A DNA stretch of 64,000 bases, taken from NCBI GenBank assembly GCA_036971475.1, contig JBAIZL010000002.1, positions 22,565,067-22,629,066 of the forward strand, given 5' to 3'. Below the pieces are notes generated by a model, which saw only the letters and a list, made by a program, of their open reading frames with translations, was not told where the DNA came from and searched no databases. The position numbers and the translations under genes were made by a program. Source of the DNA: Prosapia bicincta (lineage: Eukaryota > Arthropoda > Insecta > Hemiptera > Cercopidae). Below, piece by piece: positions 11,320 through 22,481 of the stretch (its first letter is position 1; each line of letters starts with the position of its first letter).

Positions 11320-11497
11320 AAACAAATAAAAAACGTACACAAAACTCACAAATTAATCATTTATCGACTCATGTTAGGTAGTTGTAAGTTAAAGTTTGTA
11401 GTAGCAACACTCACTAATGACGATGACTTTGTCATTGAAACGCGTATGAGTCAATACTGATTAATTTGGGAGTTTTGTGTACGTATTTATTTGTTTT
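11320..11497 (+). mobile_element. Small inverted-repeat element with hammerhead-like motif
   Basis: The left arm, from about 11320, contains ACGTACACAAAACTCACAAA. The right arm, ending near 11497, contains its inverted counterpart. The arms are about 40-50 bp with a few mismatches. The interior has GTAGTAGCAACACTCACTAA, the hairpin GATGAC/GTCATT around TTT, and then GAAACGCGTATGAGTC (motif at 11412-11452). A related sequence lies at 62520-62665. Total length is about 175 bp with no coding capacity. Confidence 0.65.
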
Positions 11498-11499
11498 TT

Positions 11500-12130
11500 T
11501 TTTAAATTTTAATATTTAGTAAGAGTGTGTTGTCCTTTACTAACAAAAACCTAAAGATGTCATCTACATTAACGAAACCTGTACGTGCCCTAAAATGTAG
11601 CTTATTATATCGTCCTGTTTCATGGTTTTTTGAACTAGTATTATTTAAAGCGAATGTGAAAAGTTAAATCCTTGAATCGCAGAACTCTCTTTGATCGCCG
11701 AATCTAAAAGCCTTGCTGAGAACACAAGCCACCTAAGTACCAGGATTCCATTAAGATAAACTTGTTAATCTGTAGCGACCACCATCCTTGTCCATGTTAA
11801 TGATGCTAGAATTATCCTTGTACCCTTCTTGAGACTGAATATAATCAGCTGTTGATGGATGGACTTGCGCAGGCGCAGTGTGATTGACAGGACAATACAA
11901 CGCAGTCTGTCTCTTTCTCTCCGAATTAACACAACAAAACCCCATGCTATCAATAATCGTCAATACAACACCTGAGCCGGGACCAAGGAGTGTCTTATCG
12001 TTCCACATTTTATTTTATTTTCATGCATGAGCACAGCCCGTGTGTAGACGCCGAAACGTATTTTACTAGTGAATGCAAACAAAATAAATTTTATAATGAT
12101 TAGTTTCGTATTTTAAAAATGAATGCTACA
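11500..12130. other. Unassigned DNA, possible element remnant
   Basis: An 85-codon minus frame lies at 11751-12008, followed at 12039-12056 by GACGCCGAAACGTATTTT. The latter resembles the 3' part of the hammerhead-like motif. The nearby frame could be a decayed Penelope-like C-terminus, but I cannot align it with confidence and make no functional call. Confidence 0.35.
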
Positions 12131-12135
12131 CAAAA

Positions 12136-12196
12136 CAGGTCGCACGCGTGCGAGCGCGTGGGTATGTGTGTGCGCGAGCGCGTATGTATCTATGTA

Positions 12197-12250
<54 letters not shown>
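12136..12250. repeat. Alternating purine-pyrimidine tract with (TA)n
   Basis: A CG/CA/TG-rich segment (CGCACGCGTGCGAGCGCGTG, then GTATGTGTGTGCGCGAGCGC) passes into ATGTATG steps and a TA run of about 22 units. Most of the 110 nt alternate purine and pyrimidine. Such sequence can adopt left-handed DNA in other systems; here that is inference only. Confidence 0.85.
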
Positions 12251-12756
12251 ATATATTAAAAATAACATAGTTTCTCCTCTTCGGAGCAAATCGAGCCATC
12301 GAAGATTAATTGTACACATTGGAATTGTTGAGTCTTTAGTAATCCAAAAAAGCTCCAATACTACTGTCTGTCCCTCTTTAGACGTATCTATCCAACCTGA
12401 GGGTATCATTACTACCTAAGGATTAGGATGCATAAGGGTTTTTAATAGTGGGATTAAGATTGGAACACGTATATTAGACCGTATCTGCAGTATACGCACC
12501 AGTGAGAAAGACGTGTCTTATGCCCTATACTTTCCTACTTTTATTTTTATTACGTTTACTAAATGAATGTTTTTCTTTTTCAGATGTTGGCAGTTTCCAT
12601 GATACCTACTGATTCCTGATTTGGTGAGTTTTTCAATGTTGAATTTAATGTTATTGGTTTCTTTCTTCAACTTTAGCTATTGGCTCAAGTTTAGACCTAT
12701 ACAATATAAGCAAATCAAAGGTTTTTGTGTGTGATTTAAATTAAAAATTACATCAA
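12251..12756. other. Unassigned unique DNA
   Basis: I see no gene. A 98-codon minus frame at 12113-12409 runs out of the microsatellite and shows no domain. CCAAAAAAGCT occurs at about 12346 and again near 41474, so a short shared repeat fragment is possible. Confidence 0.4.
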
Positions 12757-13445
12757 ACGTGGAAAGAATCGCTTTCCTCATGGAGACATGTTGTTTGCTG
12801 GAGACTTGTGTGGTAGAGAAGGTGCGAAAGAAACATCCCCTTCTATGATAAGTTAATCAACGACTATAGTGTGGTTTGACTAAATATTTTATCAAATTAT
12901 AGTTCACGTGGAAAGAATCACTTTCCTCATGGAGACGTACTATTTGCTAGAGACTTATGTGGTAGAGAGGTGTGAAAGAATCATCCCCTTTTATGATAAG
13001 TTAATCAACGACTATATTGTGGTTTGACTAAATATTTTATCAAATTATAGTTCACGTGGAAAGAATCACTTTCCTCATGGAGACATGTTGTTTGCTGGAG
13101 ACTTGTGTGGTAGAGAAGGTGCGAAAGAATCATCCCCTTCTATGATAAGTTAATCAACGACTATAGTGTGGTTTGGCTAAATATTTTATCAAATCTTGGT
13201 TCAATTGGAAAGAATCGCGTTTTTCATGGAGACGTACTATTTGCTGGAGACTTGTGTGGTAGAGAAGTGCGAAAGAATCATCCCCTTCTATGATAAGCCA
13301 ATGAACGACTATAGTGCGGTTTGCCTAAGTATTTTATTAAATTATCGTGTAATTCGAAAGAATCACTCTCCTAATGGAGACATACTATTTGCTGTAATAT
13401 TGTGTGGTAAGAATCATCCCCTCTTAAAAAATGCACTAAGGATAG
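12757..13445. repeat. 148-bp tandem repeat, about 4.7 copies
   Basis: GTGGAAAGAATC-type starts occur at about 12759, 12908, 13056, 13205 and 13353, giving periods of 148-149 bp. Each unit carries TCCTCATGGAGAC, TTGCTGGAGACTTGTGTGGT, CATCCCCTTCTATGATAAG and CAACGACTATAGTG. The last copy is truncated and more diverged. An 89-codon frame within it changes frame from unit to unit and is not considered coding. Confidence 0.9.
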
Positions 13446-14739
13446 AATTAAATGCGGAAAGGTAAGAAAACACACACGACTGCTTAATTTCGATTATTTC
13501 ATTTTTCATAATTCACTTTGTTTTAACTAATTTCTTTCTATATGTCGAAGACCATAAATAGTGGATAAAATATTCTAAAAATAATAACACAGCTTCAATT
13601 AAGAAATAAACTCGAAACAGTAAAAACTCAATTTTTCTAATTAGATAAATTACTATAGTGTGTTTCTACAGAAGAGGCTATATTACAATACGGCTACAAA
13701 GTATCCGTTTAGAGTAAATTTGGTTACAGACATACAAATTTTACAACAATGTATCGTACATCTTAATATATATTTGTTGTAGCAAGACCGAGAAAAATGG
13801 AGCCCACTTCTTCATTTCTGCAATGGTTGGTTTGCAAAAGAAACTCAATTTTAATTCATTTTCCTATGATCAAACCTGTCTAAACAAGATACTTCCTATT
13901 TACATTTTAGTAAATCTATAGACCAAATTATTTGAACATAGTGCGGTAATTCGGGAATTTTTTTGGTTTAAATAATTTAAAATCACTTTGTACAGGTTTT
14001 TAAATGTGTTTCTAAGCAATAAGGTGAGGACAAACCTTGATTTGAAGCAATATTATGATAACTAACTCTCTCTCCTGATGCTCAGAACTCGGATGTGCTT
14101 TATTGCATTACCGCAGAAGGAGCACACACGCCGAAGGATGCACAGGAAAGAACGTAAACATACTGGAGAAATGGAATAGGGAATGTGAGAAGACAGAAGT
14201 AGTTATAATAAAACGTATTTAGAGACAAAATGAAAGAGAGAAACATTGTTGGAAAAGGTTATGTGAGCGTGTGATCTTAGATAAATGTACTTTATATTTT
14301 GAAAAATTGCTTTCAAGAGGCAATATATGTCTTACAACAGACAGTATCTCAAGGTACATGTGAAACGAAAATCCATCTGTCATTCTCTCATTACGTACAC
14401 AACGTTTCAAGGTCAAAATATTAATTGTCTATAAAATTAACAGTTTAATAAACAAATTGTGCTTAGTCGATGTTTGCCTTGTCAAAAGACAAAAAGGTAT
14501 TAACGAGTGGATAAGAAGGGAGGCGAGATTTGTCTTCAATGATTTACAGCTTCGAGTCATTAGATCGGCTCGTTTATTTGGCGGAGTTTTAAATTCACAA
14601 CAATTATCTACATTAACGTCTATCTCGAGGACTTTTGTTGGACTGATGGAGCGAGATAAATTGTTTGAGCTATGTTGGAGAGTTGTGTTTGAGATGTTTG
14701 ACCAGAACAAGTAACGTGCGTTATTTCTCCAGCGGAAGC
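13446..14739. other. Unassigned DNA; both strands open at 14429-14714
   Basis: The sequence is mostly AT-rich and unique. At 14429-14714 both strands carry overlapping open frames of 85 and 93 codons across a segment of more even composition. I recognise no motif in either. It could be a decayed exon or element, or chance. I see no splice or promoter signal that decides this. Confidence 0.35.
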
Positions 14740-14755
14740 TTGTTTCGGATTTTTT

Positions 14756-15228
14756 CTTAAATTCCTTCTATTAATGCACACTCTCCTTATATATATATAT
14801 ATATTGTTTCAAATTCTCGATCGTTAACAAAATAATTTTTATTCGTCCACTCAAGTTCAAATACCCTACATGTTTTAAAAATTGGAGTGGAAGGCAATTG
14901 ATCTTAATACAGTTTTTTCAGATATTAATTCATTAATTAAATTTATTTAATTAATTTAAGTTTAAATGGGAGCAAACATTATACAAAAGGGGCTAGTTAG
15001 ACAATACAATTATTTCGTCACATTTGGCTTAGAATTAGTGATAACAGATGATTTCATAAAAAAACTGATTTTATGTTATAGGTTATGTGGTAGAGCAGCT
15101 ATTTTAATGCATAGGTAATGTTACTTTATTTATAATAATTGTAATTATTTATTAAAAAGTAAGTAAAATAAAATACTTCTTTGTTAACCTGAGTAGAAAT
15201 TGGCTTTGAAATATTTTTGCTTATAGAC
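14756..15228 (+). repeat. Family A full-length copy
   Basis: This is one of the most complete family A copies, about 470 bp. It begins with CCTTCTATTAATGCACACTC and a short (TA)n. It then has TTTTTATTCGTCCACTCAAG, a TTAATTAA-rich centre, ACAAAAGGGGCTAG, AGTGATAACAGATGATTTCA, GGTTATGTGGTAGAGCAGCT and the terminal CTTTGTTAACCTGAGTAG. There is no coding frame and no obvious terminal inverted repeat. The two GGTTATG/CAGCT blocks form an internal duplication of about 33 bp. Confidence 0.75.
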
Positions 15229-15584
15229 CTCTAGCAGAGTATCCGTCCTTCATAGGAGTTGACGTATATTTGTATTGATTTAATTTGTATTTGTATTTGG
15301 GTTGAATTTAATTTACTGAATTAAATCTCAATAAATATTTCAGTTTATAAGCTTACTGATTATTGTCTTGAAAAATTAAGAGAAGGAAAAGCTTCAGCTT
15401 GTAACATGATATGTGTAAAGTATAACTAACCTTGAAAGATGAATAACTACAAACATTTACTATCACCTATTTAGTTGTGTTTAAAAGTGACTTTTACAGG
15501 TGATTACAAACACATTTACTGTCAGCTGAGTAAGCCTAGTGTATAATGGAGTATAGATAATTGAGTGTTAAGGAGTTTTCAAGG
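15229..15584. other. Unassigned AT-rich DNA
   Basis: Nothing recognisable. Confidence 0.45.
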
Positions 15585-15750
15585 CCATTGGGGCTGTGCC
15601 CTGATGAAATTTTTAAATAAAGATGGGCCTTTTTTGTTAACTAGGAACCATAAATATGTCCATGCAAAATTTCAGCTCAATGGGTCCTGTAGTCGGTCCT
15701 GAGTAAAACACACAGACACACACACATTAGATCTTTATAAAATAGTTTAG
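15585..15750 (+). mobile_element. Possible LINE/SINE 3' tail
   Basis: The stretch AAAATTTCAGCTCAATGGGT followed by CCTGTAGTCGGTCCTGAGTA and a CACACAGACACACACACA run resembles the 3' tails seen on many insect non-LTR elements. In those, a phrase meaning roughly 'TTTCAgCTCAATcGGT' precedes ACAGACA repeats. No coding part is present. The assignment rests on memory of this tail type, so confidence is low. Confidence 0.4.
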
Positions 15751-16540
15751 ATTTCTTGTTTATAACACGTTTTTATGGTTCAGTGTAGACAATATACAAA
15801 TGGAGAATATATTTTCGATATTCTAAGACCAGTGTTCACAATTAGCACCTATAATATTTATGGTGAATTATCATGGTTTTTTGATGTCTCAGTGTTGAGT
15901 ACTTGTAAACTGTGAAACCTAATTAGCCGGCCAGTTTTTAGAGTTCTTAATTGGTCAGTTCCCCGAACATTCAGTGAACACCATGGACTTATGTTTTCTA
16001 AGATACCTGGACTTGATAGAGTTGATATGTCTTTTATTCTTACTTCCATTTAATCTCCTATAAGTTGTATACAAGTAGGGCTATTGCAGGGACAGGTTTA
16101 TGTAGCAAACAAACTTCAGAACTATATTAATGTATTTAATTCATTCAAGGCGCGTTTACCTTTCCAATGGTGTCATCTTCAAACTATCTGGTAGTATGTA
16201 CATTACGTTGAAATTACTTAATCATGCGTCACTATGGCGAAAAGTATTTTGCCAAACAATGAGGAGCAGCTTTTTCAACAGAGCTTTCCCCCAATCACGG
16301 ACTCATGTTTTCCATGAAACTGAACTTATAAAATATATATATTGATATATTTTTAACTCTCACTTCCAGTTCGTTGGTATAACACTGTCGGAGTTCTGTC
16401 CACTTGGAAATATTTGTCGAAATAAGATCATAATTACGTGTTAATGAGGTTATAACTTGAATATTTTAGTTTTTGACATGGTGACTCCGAGGGAACTAAG
16501 ATCAACAGGTAGTATATACGTTAAAAAATGCAACCACTTA
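15751..16540. other. Unassigned unique DNA
   Basis: Short open frames at 15858-16049 (minus) and 16130-16345 (plus) show no domain or gene structure. Confidence 0.4.
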
Positions 16541-17160
16541 AAATTATTACCTAATTTGCGCGAGAAATGTGAGCGAAAGGCTAAGGAAGCGAAGTACTAA
16601 GCATTCTTTCCTTCCCTTCCTCGAAATCTCCCCTCGTATCGTCTTGTCTCTTCCTAACCGAGCCTTTCTTTCACCTATTTGCCAACAATTAACAGAAGCA
16701 GTGCCACACCCTACCCTTGTGGGAATCCTCCCGATACAATTATAGCATTAGTGTGTTTACCCACGCACAATTTGCGGGATAATTGTTTTACAAGAAGGCG
16801 TCGTCGCAGGATATCTCCTGGGTAAACATTATTAATGCGACAATCACATCTTCACTGACATTAAACACTGGAGGCGTAAGGCTGACGGCTAAAAAATACA
16901 AAGACTCTCTGTTAAATTAACCCTTAGGCGTGATGGTTTTCCTTTCAGGCTTTAATCACCATCTGAAGCTACTAATTGTTCAATCAGTGGATTCTGTTTA
17001 TGGAAATGATTAGACATTAAGAAAACCGAGCCATATCCTAATCATAATAGTTTAAGGTAGCAATCGTTCCTGGGTAACCTAGAAACAACAAAAACGAGTT
17101 ACTAGTGTAGATTATGAAACGTGACATATGTCGTGGCAGCCCTACAGGTATCGACCGGGG
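16541..17160. other. Non-repetitive island of mixed composition
   Basis: The segment differs from its AT-rich surroundings. It has moderate GC, no tandem structure and blocks such as TTTGCGCGAGAAATGTGAGC, CCAACAATTAACAG and GATAATTGTTTTACAAG. No open frame of note is present. It is a candidate regulatory or otherwise constrained island, but there is no direct evidence of conservation. Confidence 0.35.
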
Positions 17161-19040
17161 CGAAAATCTCATAGAGTCCTGCTTACTAAGATGATTGCCA
17201 TAATAATGTCAGCATAAATATACAAATATAACAGTGTTAGCTGGTACCGGAAATCTATGGGTGTTGCTGATGGTGAAAGCGTTGGTCTTTTTTGGGCAAT
17301 GAGATCGTAATCATAAAAACTTAGAAGGCTGTTAGGATAGGGAAAATAGGTAGATACTGCTTATTAATTTGTTATTTATTCTATTGAAGGAAATATATTG
17401 GAATTTTTTATTTTATTTTTATTTTTACTATCTCAAACAAACCGATTCTTAACTGTGGAGCCGATCTTTACCGAACAGTCCCGAGGTTGCAGGCTGTTTG
17501 CCTGTTTGTCTGTTTGTTAGTCTGTTTGAACCTTCCAATGTTTCTTTTCCATAAGGAGAGACGTCACTGGGTGTTGCAGGATTCCCTGCAACCAGGCCGA
17601 ACGAGATTGTCTGCGACTGAGCGGTCACACGGTCACTGCGGTTGCTGACGTTTTTATTATTATTTATAAAGATGGATCATGCTATATGACGATGAATCGC
17701 TCGTATCGATGTACATGAACAAGATATGTTAGGGCTAGAGAAAAAAACTTTTAGCAAATTAACGTAAATTTTAAAAAATGTGTTGTTGACGTTTTGTAAA
17801 ATTGTTTGCACCTCTTCTGCCAACAAAATAGGAGATACAATCAAATGTAAAAAAAATTTTTAACACTAATATATTGTAAGTTTATACGCGCTTGCGCGTG
17901 CGGGCGCAAACATACATACATATACACGCACACACACACACCTCCCACACACTGTTCCGAAAATATGTTTAAATTTCCCAAGATAGTTACTGCCCTCTGT
18001 TAATTTATAAAGCATGTCGTTCAGAGATTCTATAAAGTCACAGATTATCAATTGAAATAGCATCCAGGGGTTTCACAGATGAACACAAACGTGCAATCTT
18101 TTGGCCGAGTTAAACGGCGCGGCGGTCATTCGGATTGACCACACGGGGACAAAGGCATAGTATGTTAATAAACAACCCCCTCCTACCAGAATAAAGCCTC
18201 TATTTATCAAACTGCCCTTAGTTGTAAACGTGGATTTACTTCCCTATTCCATTGTGCTCTGAAGAAATGCACAAATAAACGGTTGATCCCCCTACCCTTC
18301 CCGAAACCCTTGTTCTTGGAGTCTCATAATTCTATTTCGGTTCTCTCCCTTTGGGCGTTCTTCATATTCTGTTATTTTGGCAGGGAACCTTGCAGATAGA
18401 TTTATTCACTTTTATTATTTTGTCTTCGAAAAGTCTTTTAACGCCCAAAATAAACAGTACATGCTGTAGTATATTAATCTAATGAAAAAGAGAGGTTATA
18501 TAGATAATGAATTATATAATAATGTAAAGCAGATAAAGGTATAAAGAAATAATATTTATAGCTGTAATAAATGTTTAAAAACAAGATACACACAATAAAT
18601 GGTTAAAAGAGTTTATTACTTGAATGTAGATAACACTAAGATATATGAAGTCAATAATTTAAGTGAAAAATACGTTGAAATACAAAAAAATTTTCATAAA
18701 TGAATAGTTCGTTTGAATACAGTTAACGAGGAATTTAATGCAAACTAATTATTGTAGCTAGTAATAAAAGAACGTAGTTAATGTCAAAACTTTAGATGTT
18801 GAAAATTTTCTTGAAAAATATTTCATTTAGCGAATTTAATTTGCCTCTGTTCTTAAAATGTGTCAGACGCACCTAAAGATGTTTTAATTTAAAAATAATA
18901 TTCAACACATTATCATTGCATTGAATTAATTGTAATAAGTTTTATTCAAGTATAAATTAATATACTATTAACTAATATTTTTTGTTAAAATACAGTGCGC
19001 ACTAGCATAATTACTATTAGTACACATTTACACAACCTTT
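17161..19040. other. Unassigned DNA
   Basis: I see no gene. At 17495-17530 there are repeated TGTTTG steps. At 17885-17945 there is a CG/CA-rich alternating tract (ACGCGCTTGCGCGTGCGGGC, then CACACACAC). About 18060-18420 is a unique segment of moderate GC. From 18480 the sequence is AT-rich with no structure I recognise. Confidence 0.45.
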
Positions 19041-19160
19041 GTGTACGTTTCACTAACGCACTTAGCATCATCAGAAAATTACAAATAAGGTAAGGTATTT
19101 GTATCCTTCTGATGATGCTCACTATATTAGCGAAATGCTCATAAAAGGTAATAATAAATA
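19040..19160. mobile_element. Outward-facing pair of hammerhead-like motifs
   Basis: On the minus strand (19046-19074) there is CTGATGAT, then hairpin GCTAA/TTAGT around GTGCG, then GAAACG. On the plus strand (19107-19138) there is CTGATGAT, a GCT/AGC hairpin and GAAATGC. The two halves form an imperfect inverted repeat with about 30 bp between them. The arrangement repeats, in a compact form, that of the element at 2547-3050. Confidence 0.6.
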
Positions 19161-19371
19161 TTTGTAGATCTATAATTGTTTATTATTAATACCATTTGAT
19201 TGATGCACAATAAATAAACGGTCTGTATTGACAACGGGAAACATGCCGTCCTCAACAAATATAGACCTAAGTAAGTGCTACTTTAGGCAAGTTATAGAAT
19301 ATTTACAAGTGTTTTAATGAAAACTAACAGCTCCCGTGAAGATGGAATCAACATTTATGCAATAAATAAAG

Positions 19372-19450
19372 TAGCATGTCCTTCGTGTTAGAACAGCTGC
19401 TCTCCAACATAACCTAAAACATAAAATCAGCTGTTATAGGTTGCAAAATC
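19372..19450 (-). repeat. Family A core fragment
   Basis: Contains GTTAGAACAGCTGCTCTCCA and ATAACCTAAAACATAAAATC followed by AGCTGTTATAGG. This is the duplicated CAGCTGTT core of family A in minus orientation. Both ends are missing. Confidence 0.55.
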
Positions 19451-19679
19451 AGTCCAACTCGGTAATGTTTCCCTGAATAATATTTCTGTTTAAACACGCC
19501 TAATAATTAACTAAAAATACTGTAAAAACAAAGTATTAAAAGAATAAACTAAGTATGGTGTGCATTAAAATATAAATATAAACTGCGTAATAGGCTGTTT
19601 TCTTCGTTATAAGGGGTGTTAAATACAATAATTCATAAATTACGAACTATATTTTATATTCAATATTTGAGCTAGCTTG

Positions 19680-19830
19680 TGATTTAAAGTTATAAATACA
19701 AGAAATATACACACCTCACAATTATAAAACTTTAATTTCATACGCGTTTCAATGACTTATGCCATCATCAACAGTGATGCTAACTCAAACATATAACTTT
19801 AATTAAAGAAATGAAACATAACCTATAATT
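19680..19830 (-). mobile_element. Hammerhead-like terminal sequence
   Basis: On the minus strand, TTGATGAT is followed by a GATG/CATT-type hairpin and GAAACGCGTATGA (19743-19775). The tail TAAAGTTTTATAATTGTGAG is nearly the same as in the copy at 21125-21505. There is no coding sequence. Confidence 0.55.
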
Positions 19831-20800
19831 TTTTTTATATATGAACATAAAAACCCAGATTTAATCGTAATTTAACTACAGTTACATTATATACAAAATA
19901 GTAAGAGACGCAGTTAAAATAAATACCAGTATTTTATAACTTCAAAAAACATTTTGTGTAATTTATGTGAGTTGTACTAAAACGTGAGTGAGTGAAGTGG
20001 CAAGAATGGTGAATTATATTTAGGGACATAAAATTCCCTTCGTCTGGGAGATAACGAGAGTCTTATAGTAACATCAGTCACTAATTACGTAAAGAATAAT
20101 TCCAAGGTAACTATTTAAAAACGTTCAACTGAAAACGAAAGTAAGAAAGTAATAAGAAAATAGAAAGTAATAAAAAAAATGATAATTTAAGGCAAACATA
20201 CTATAAATGATAAAAAATCATACTATTAAATTAAATATTGGTAATATAATACACAAATATAATTAGTAAGTTGTGTAGCTAGGAAACACTGATTAAATAA
20301 AGAAAGGAGAAAGCTTTTGCGGAATATAGTATATCTAGACTAAAATGGCCTTACTTAAACACTGAAGGAAAACTAACAATTGAAATCATCGATTTCTTTT
20401 GGAATACAGGGCAATGATACTTGCTTCCTCTGCAACCAGTCTTTAATACTGGCAAGGTTTAAATATATACCTCATCCCTTATACGGGACATCCCGACCGG
20501 TCTTGGGACTTAGGGGATGATATATTCATGACACGGATCAATGCAATGATTAATGGATAAAAGTGGTCATCAATGGTCATCCTTTGGGGTGGAAACTACC
20601 CCTGTACACATCGCTGGGCTTTATTATTTAAATATACGAGTTTTCGTGAACAGATCTTAGACATTTGGTTGTATAAAATTGGAAATTGTCGGCCATCAGT
20701 CTACTACCTATGGTTTTTTCATTGTTTTATGTATATCATTTTATTTAATTTTTGTAAATGAAAAACACTTGAACATATATTAGTATGTAACACTTGCCTA
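19831..20800. other. Unassigned AT-rich DNA
   Basis: I see no gene. A short frame at 20573-20761 lacks recognisable motifs. Confidence 0.45.
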
Positions 20801-20814
20801 TAACAGCATATCCT

Positions 20815-21690
20815 TACTTTTTTCAATTCCTTTCATTAGTTCACACTCTCCTTATAAACCTTGTTCAAATTTTCAATCATTAACAAAATACTTTTTATTC
20901 GACCACTTAAGATCAAATACATTTTTTTAAACTTATAGTGGATGACATTTGATGATAATACACTTTTATCAATTAGTAATTCATCAATTTAATGTATTAA
21001 ATTTAGTTTTATATGATAGAAAAACTTTTCACAAAATGTAAAAGGTATGGAATATAGCTATTTCTTCCCATTTTGCTTAAAATAAGTGATAGCATATGAT
21101 TTCATAAAACAGCTGATATTATGAGCACAAGAAATAAATAGGCTACGACTCACAATTATAAAAACTTTAATATCAGACCCGTTTCAATGAGATTATGTCA
21201 TCATCCTCAGTGATGCTACACAATCGAAACTTAATTTAAAAAATTGAACATAACCTATAATATTCTAAGAAAAGTAAGAACCGGATCTAGGCATTGCCAA
21301 ATTTACAACCACGGCTACTAATGGACTATATTTACATTGAACAACATTTGATAACTACAGATATTTAATTTTGATGAACCTAAAATATTAATAAAACGTA
21401 ATATTAGCAATATTATTTAAATAATTTAATTAAAGGTAATACTTAACAAAAAAATTCACTTACAATAATTTCGAATTGGTCCTAATTTAATATTTATTTT
21501 AAATAATTTACAGTTGATTTTATGCTATAGGTTATGCAGCAGAAAAGCTGTTTAAACGCATAGGTTATATTACTTTATTTATAATAATTGTAATTACTTT
21601 ATAAAAAGTAAGTGAAATAATTTTTTTTTTGTTGATCTAAGTAGGAGTTGACTTTAAATGTTTTTTGTTTATATTACATGTTACGCCCGT
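20815..21690 (+). repeat. Family A copy interrupted by an insertion
   Basis: The left part (20815-21124) begins CCTTTCATTAGTTCACACTC and runs through TTTTTATTCGACCACTTAAG to AAAACAGCTGATATTATG. The right part (about 21506-21690) resumes at TTGATTTTATGCTATAGGTT and ends TTGTTGATCTAAGTAGGAGT. The (TA)n position is not expanded here (TTATAAACC). The break falls inside the CAGCTG core and is filled by the insertion listed separately. Confidence 0.75.
21125..21505 (-). mobile_element. Nested insertion with ~14-bp target duplication
   Basis: About 380 bp interrupt the family A copy. The flanks read CAGCTGATATTATG on the left and CAGTTGATTTTATG on the right. These look like a diverged 14-bp target duplication, and family A copies elsewhere contain this sequence once. 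The insert carries, on the minus strand at 21178-21210, CTGAGGAT, hairpin GATGA/TCATT and GAAACGGGTCTGA. The rest is AT-rich and non-coding. It shares its tail with 19680-19830. Confidence 0.65.
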
Positions 21691-22414
21691 TTTGGAAGAT
21701 GTGTCCCATTTTATGATTTGCTAATAGGTCATATCTCCCTAAACAATCGTCCTCAATAATAAAAAGGTAAGTGCTACTATAGGCAAGAATGTTCAAGTTT
21801 TTTAGTGAAAAACTAGTAGCTCAAGTGAAGATAAAGTCAAACGTTAATAATGTTATATTAAATATACTGACAGGCTCATTAGAAATCCATAGTATATTTC
21901 TGCGTCAGTTATTTGATAAATTTTAATGTTTTAATGTTGGAAACAGTGACAATAGTCGTGTACTGTAGAAAACCCCTCGTTTCGTGTACACTACGGAAAG
22001 ATACACTCCTACGAACTTCGTATAAATCACATAAAGACCACAATTCTCCAAGACCAGTGATCACCCTCGACTTTCAGTATGACCTTCGGGCTCTTACATA
22101 CTGATATTATAAATCGTGATTCCAAGCGCTCCGTTTAGGGACTGACTAGTTACCCTATCCGGGATGCCATTATTTTATGTTTAGATACTTGGGGCTAGGG
22201 TCTTGCACATTTGTTCTACATTAGTGCTTTCTTTCTTCCATTTTTATCAGTTCTACCATCTTTATTCTTCCAACGTTTTTCCGGGCATATTGGTATTTCT
22301 GGATGTGGAGTGAAGTCGAAAGATAGCTATCCCTACATAGGCTTCTGCAACGTTCGGTAATACCAACCGACGAAAAAGGTAAAAGAATTCATTTTTTATT
22401 ACAGTTATCATTAA

Positions 22415-22417
<3 letters not shown>
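21691..22417. other. Unassigned DNA
   Basis: I see no gene. A 63-codon frame at 21913-22104 in a segment of moderate GC shows no known motif. Confidence 0.4.

Positions 22418-22418
<1 letters not shown>

Positions 22419-22476
<58 letters not shown>
22419..22476. repeat. (TA)n microsatellite
   Basis: An almost pure TA tract of about 29 units forms the left boundary of the family B tandem dimer. Confidence 0.95.

Positions 22477-22481
<5 letters not shown>

Noticed and set aside
9033..11381. 782- and 752-codon open frames as a repetitive membrane or silk-like protein gene
   Set aside because: Both frames, and a minus frame, are open only because the 57-bp unit lacks stops. There is no leader, intron or promoter evidence, and two overlapping frames cannot both be selected.
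11751..12008. 85-codon minus frame as a Penelope-like C-terminus
   Set aside because: It lies beside a GAAACG motif, but I could not align its residues with the two clear Penelope-like tails in this window.
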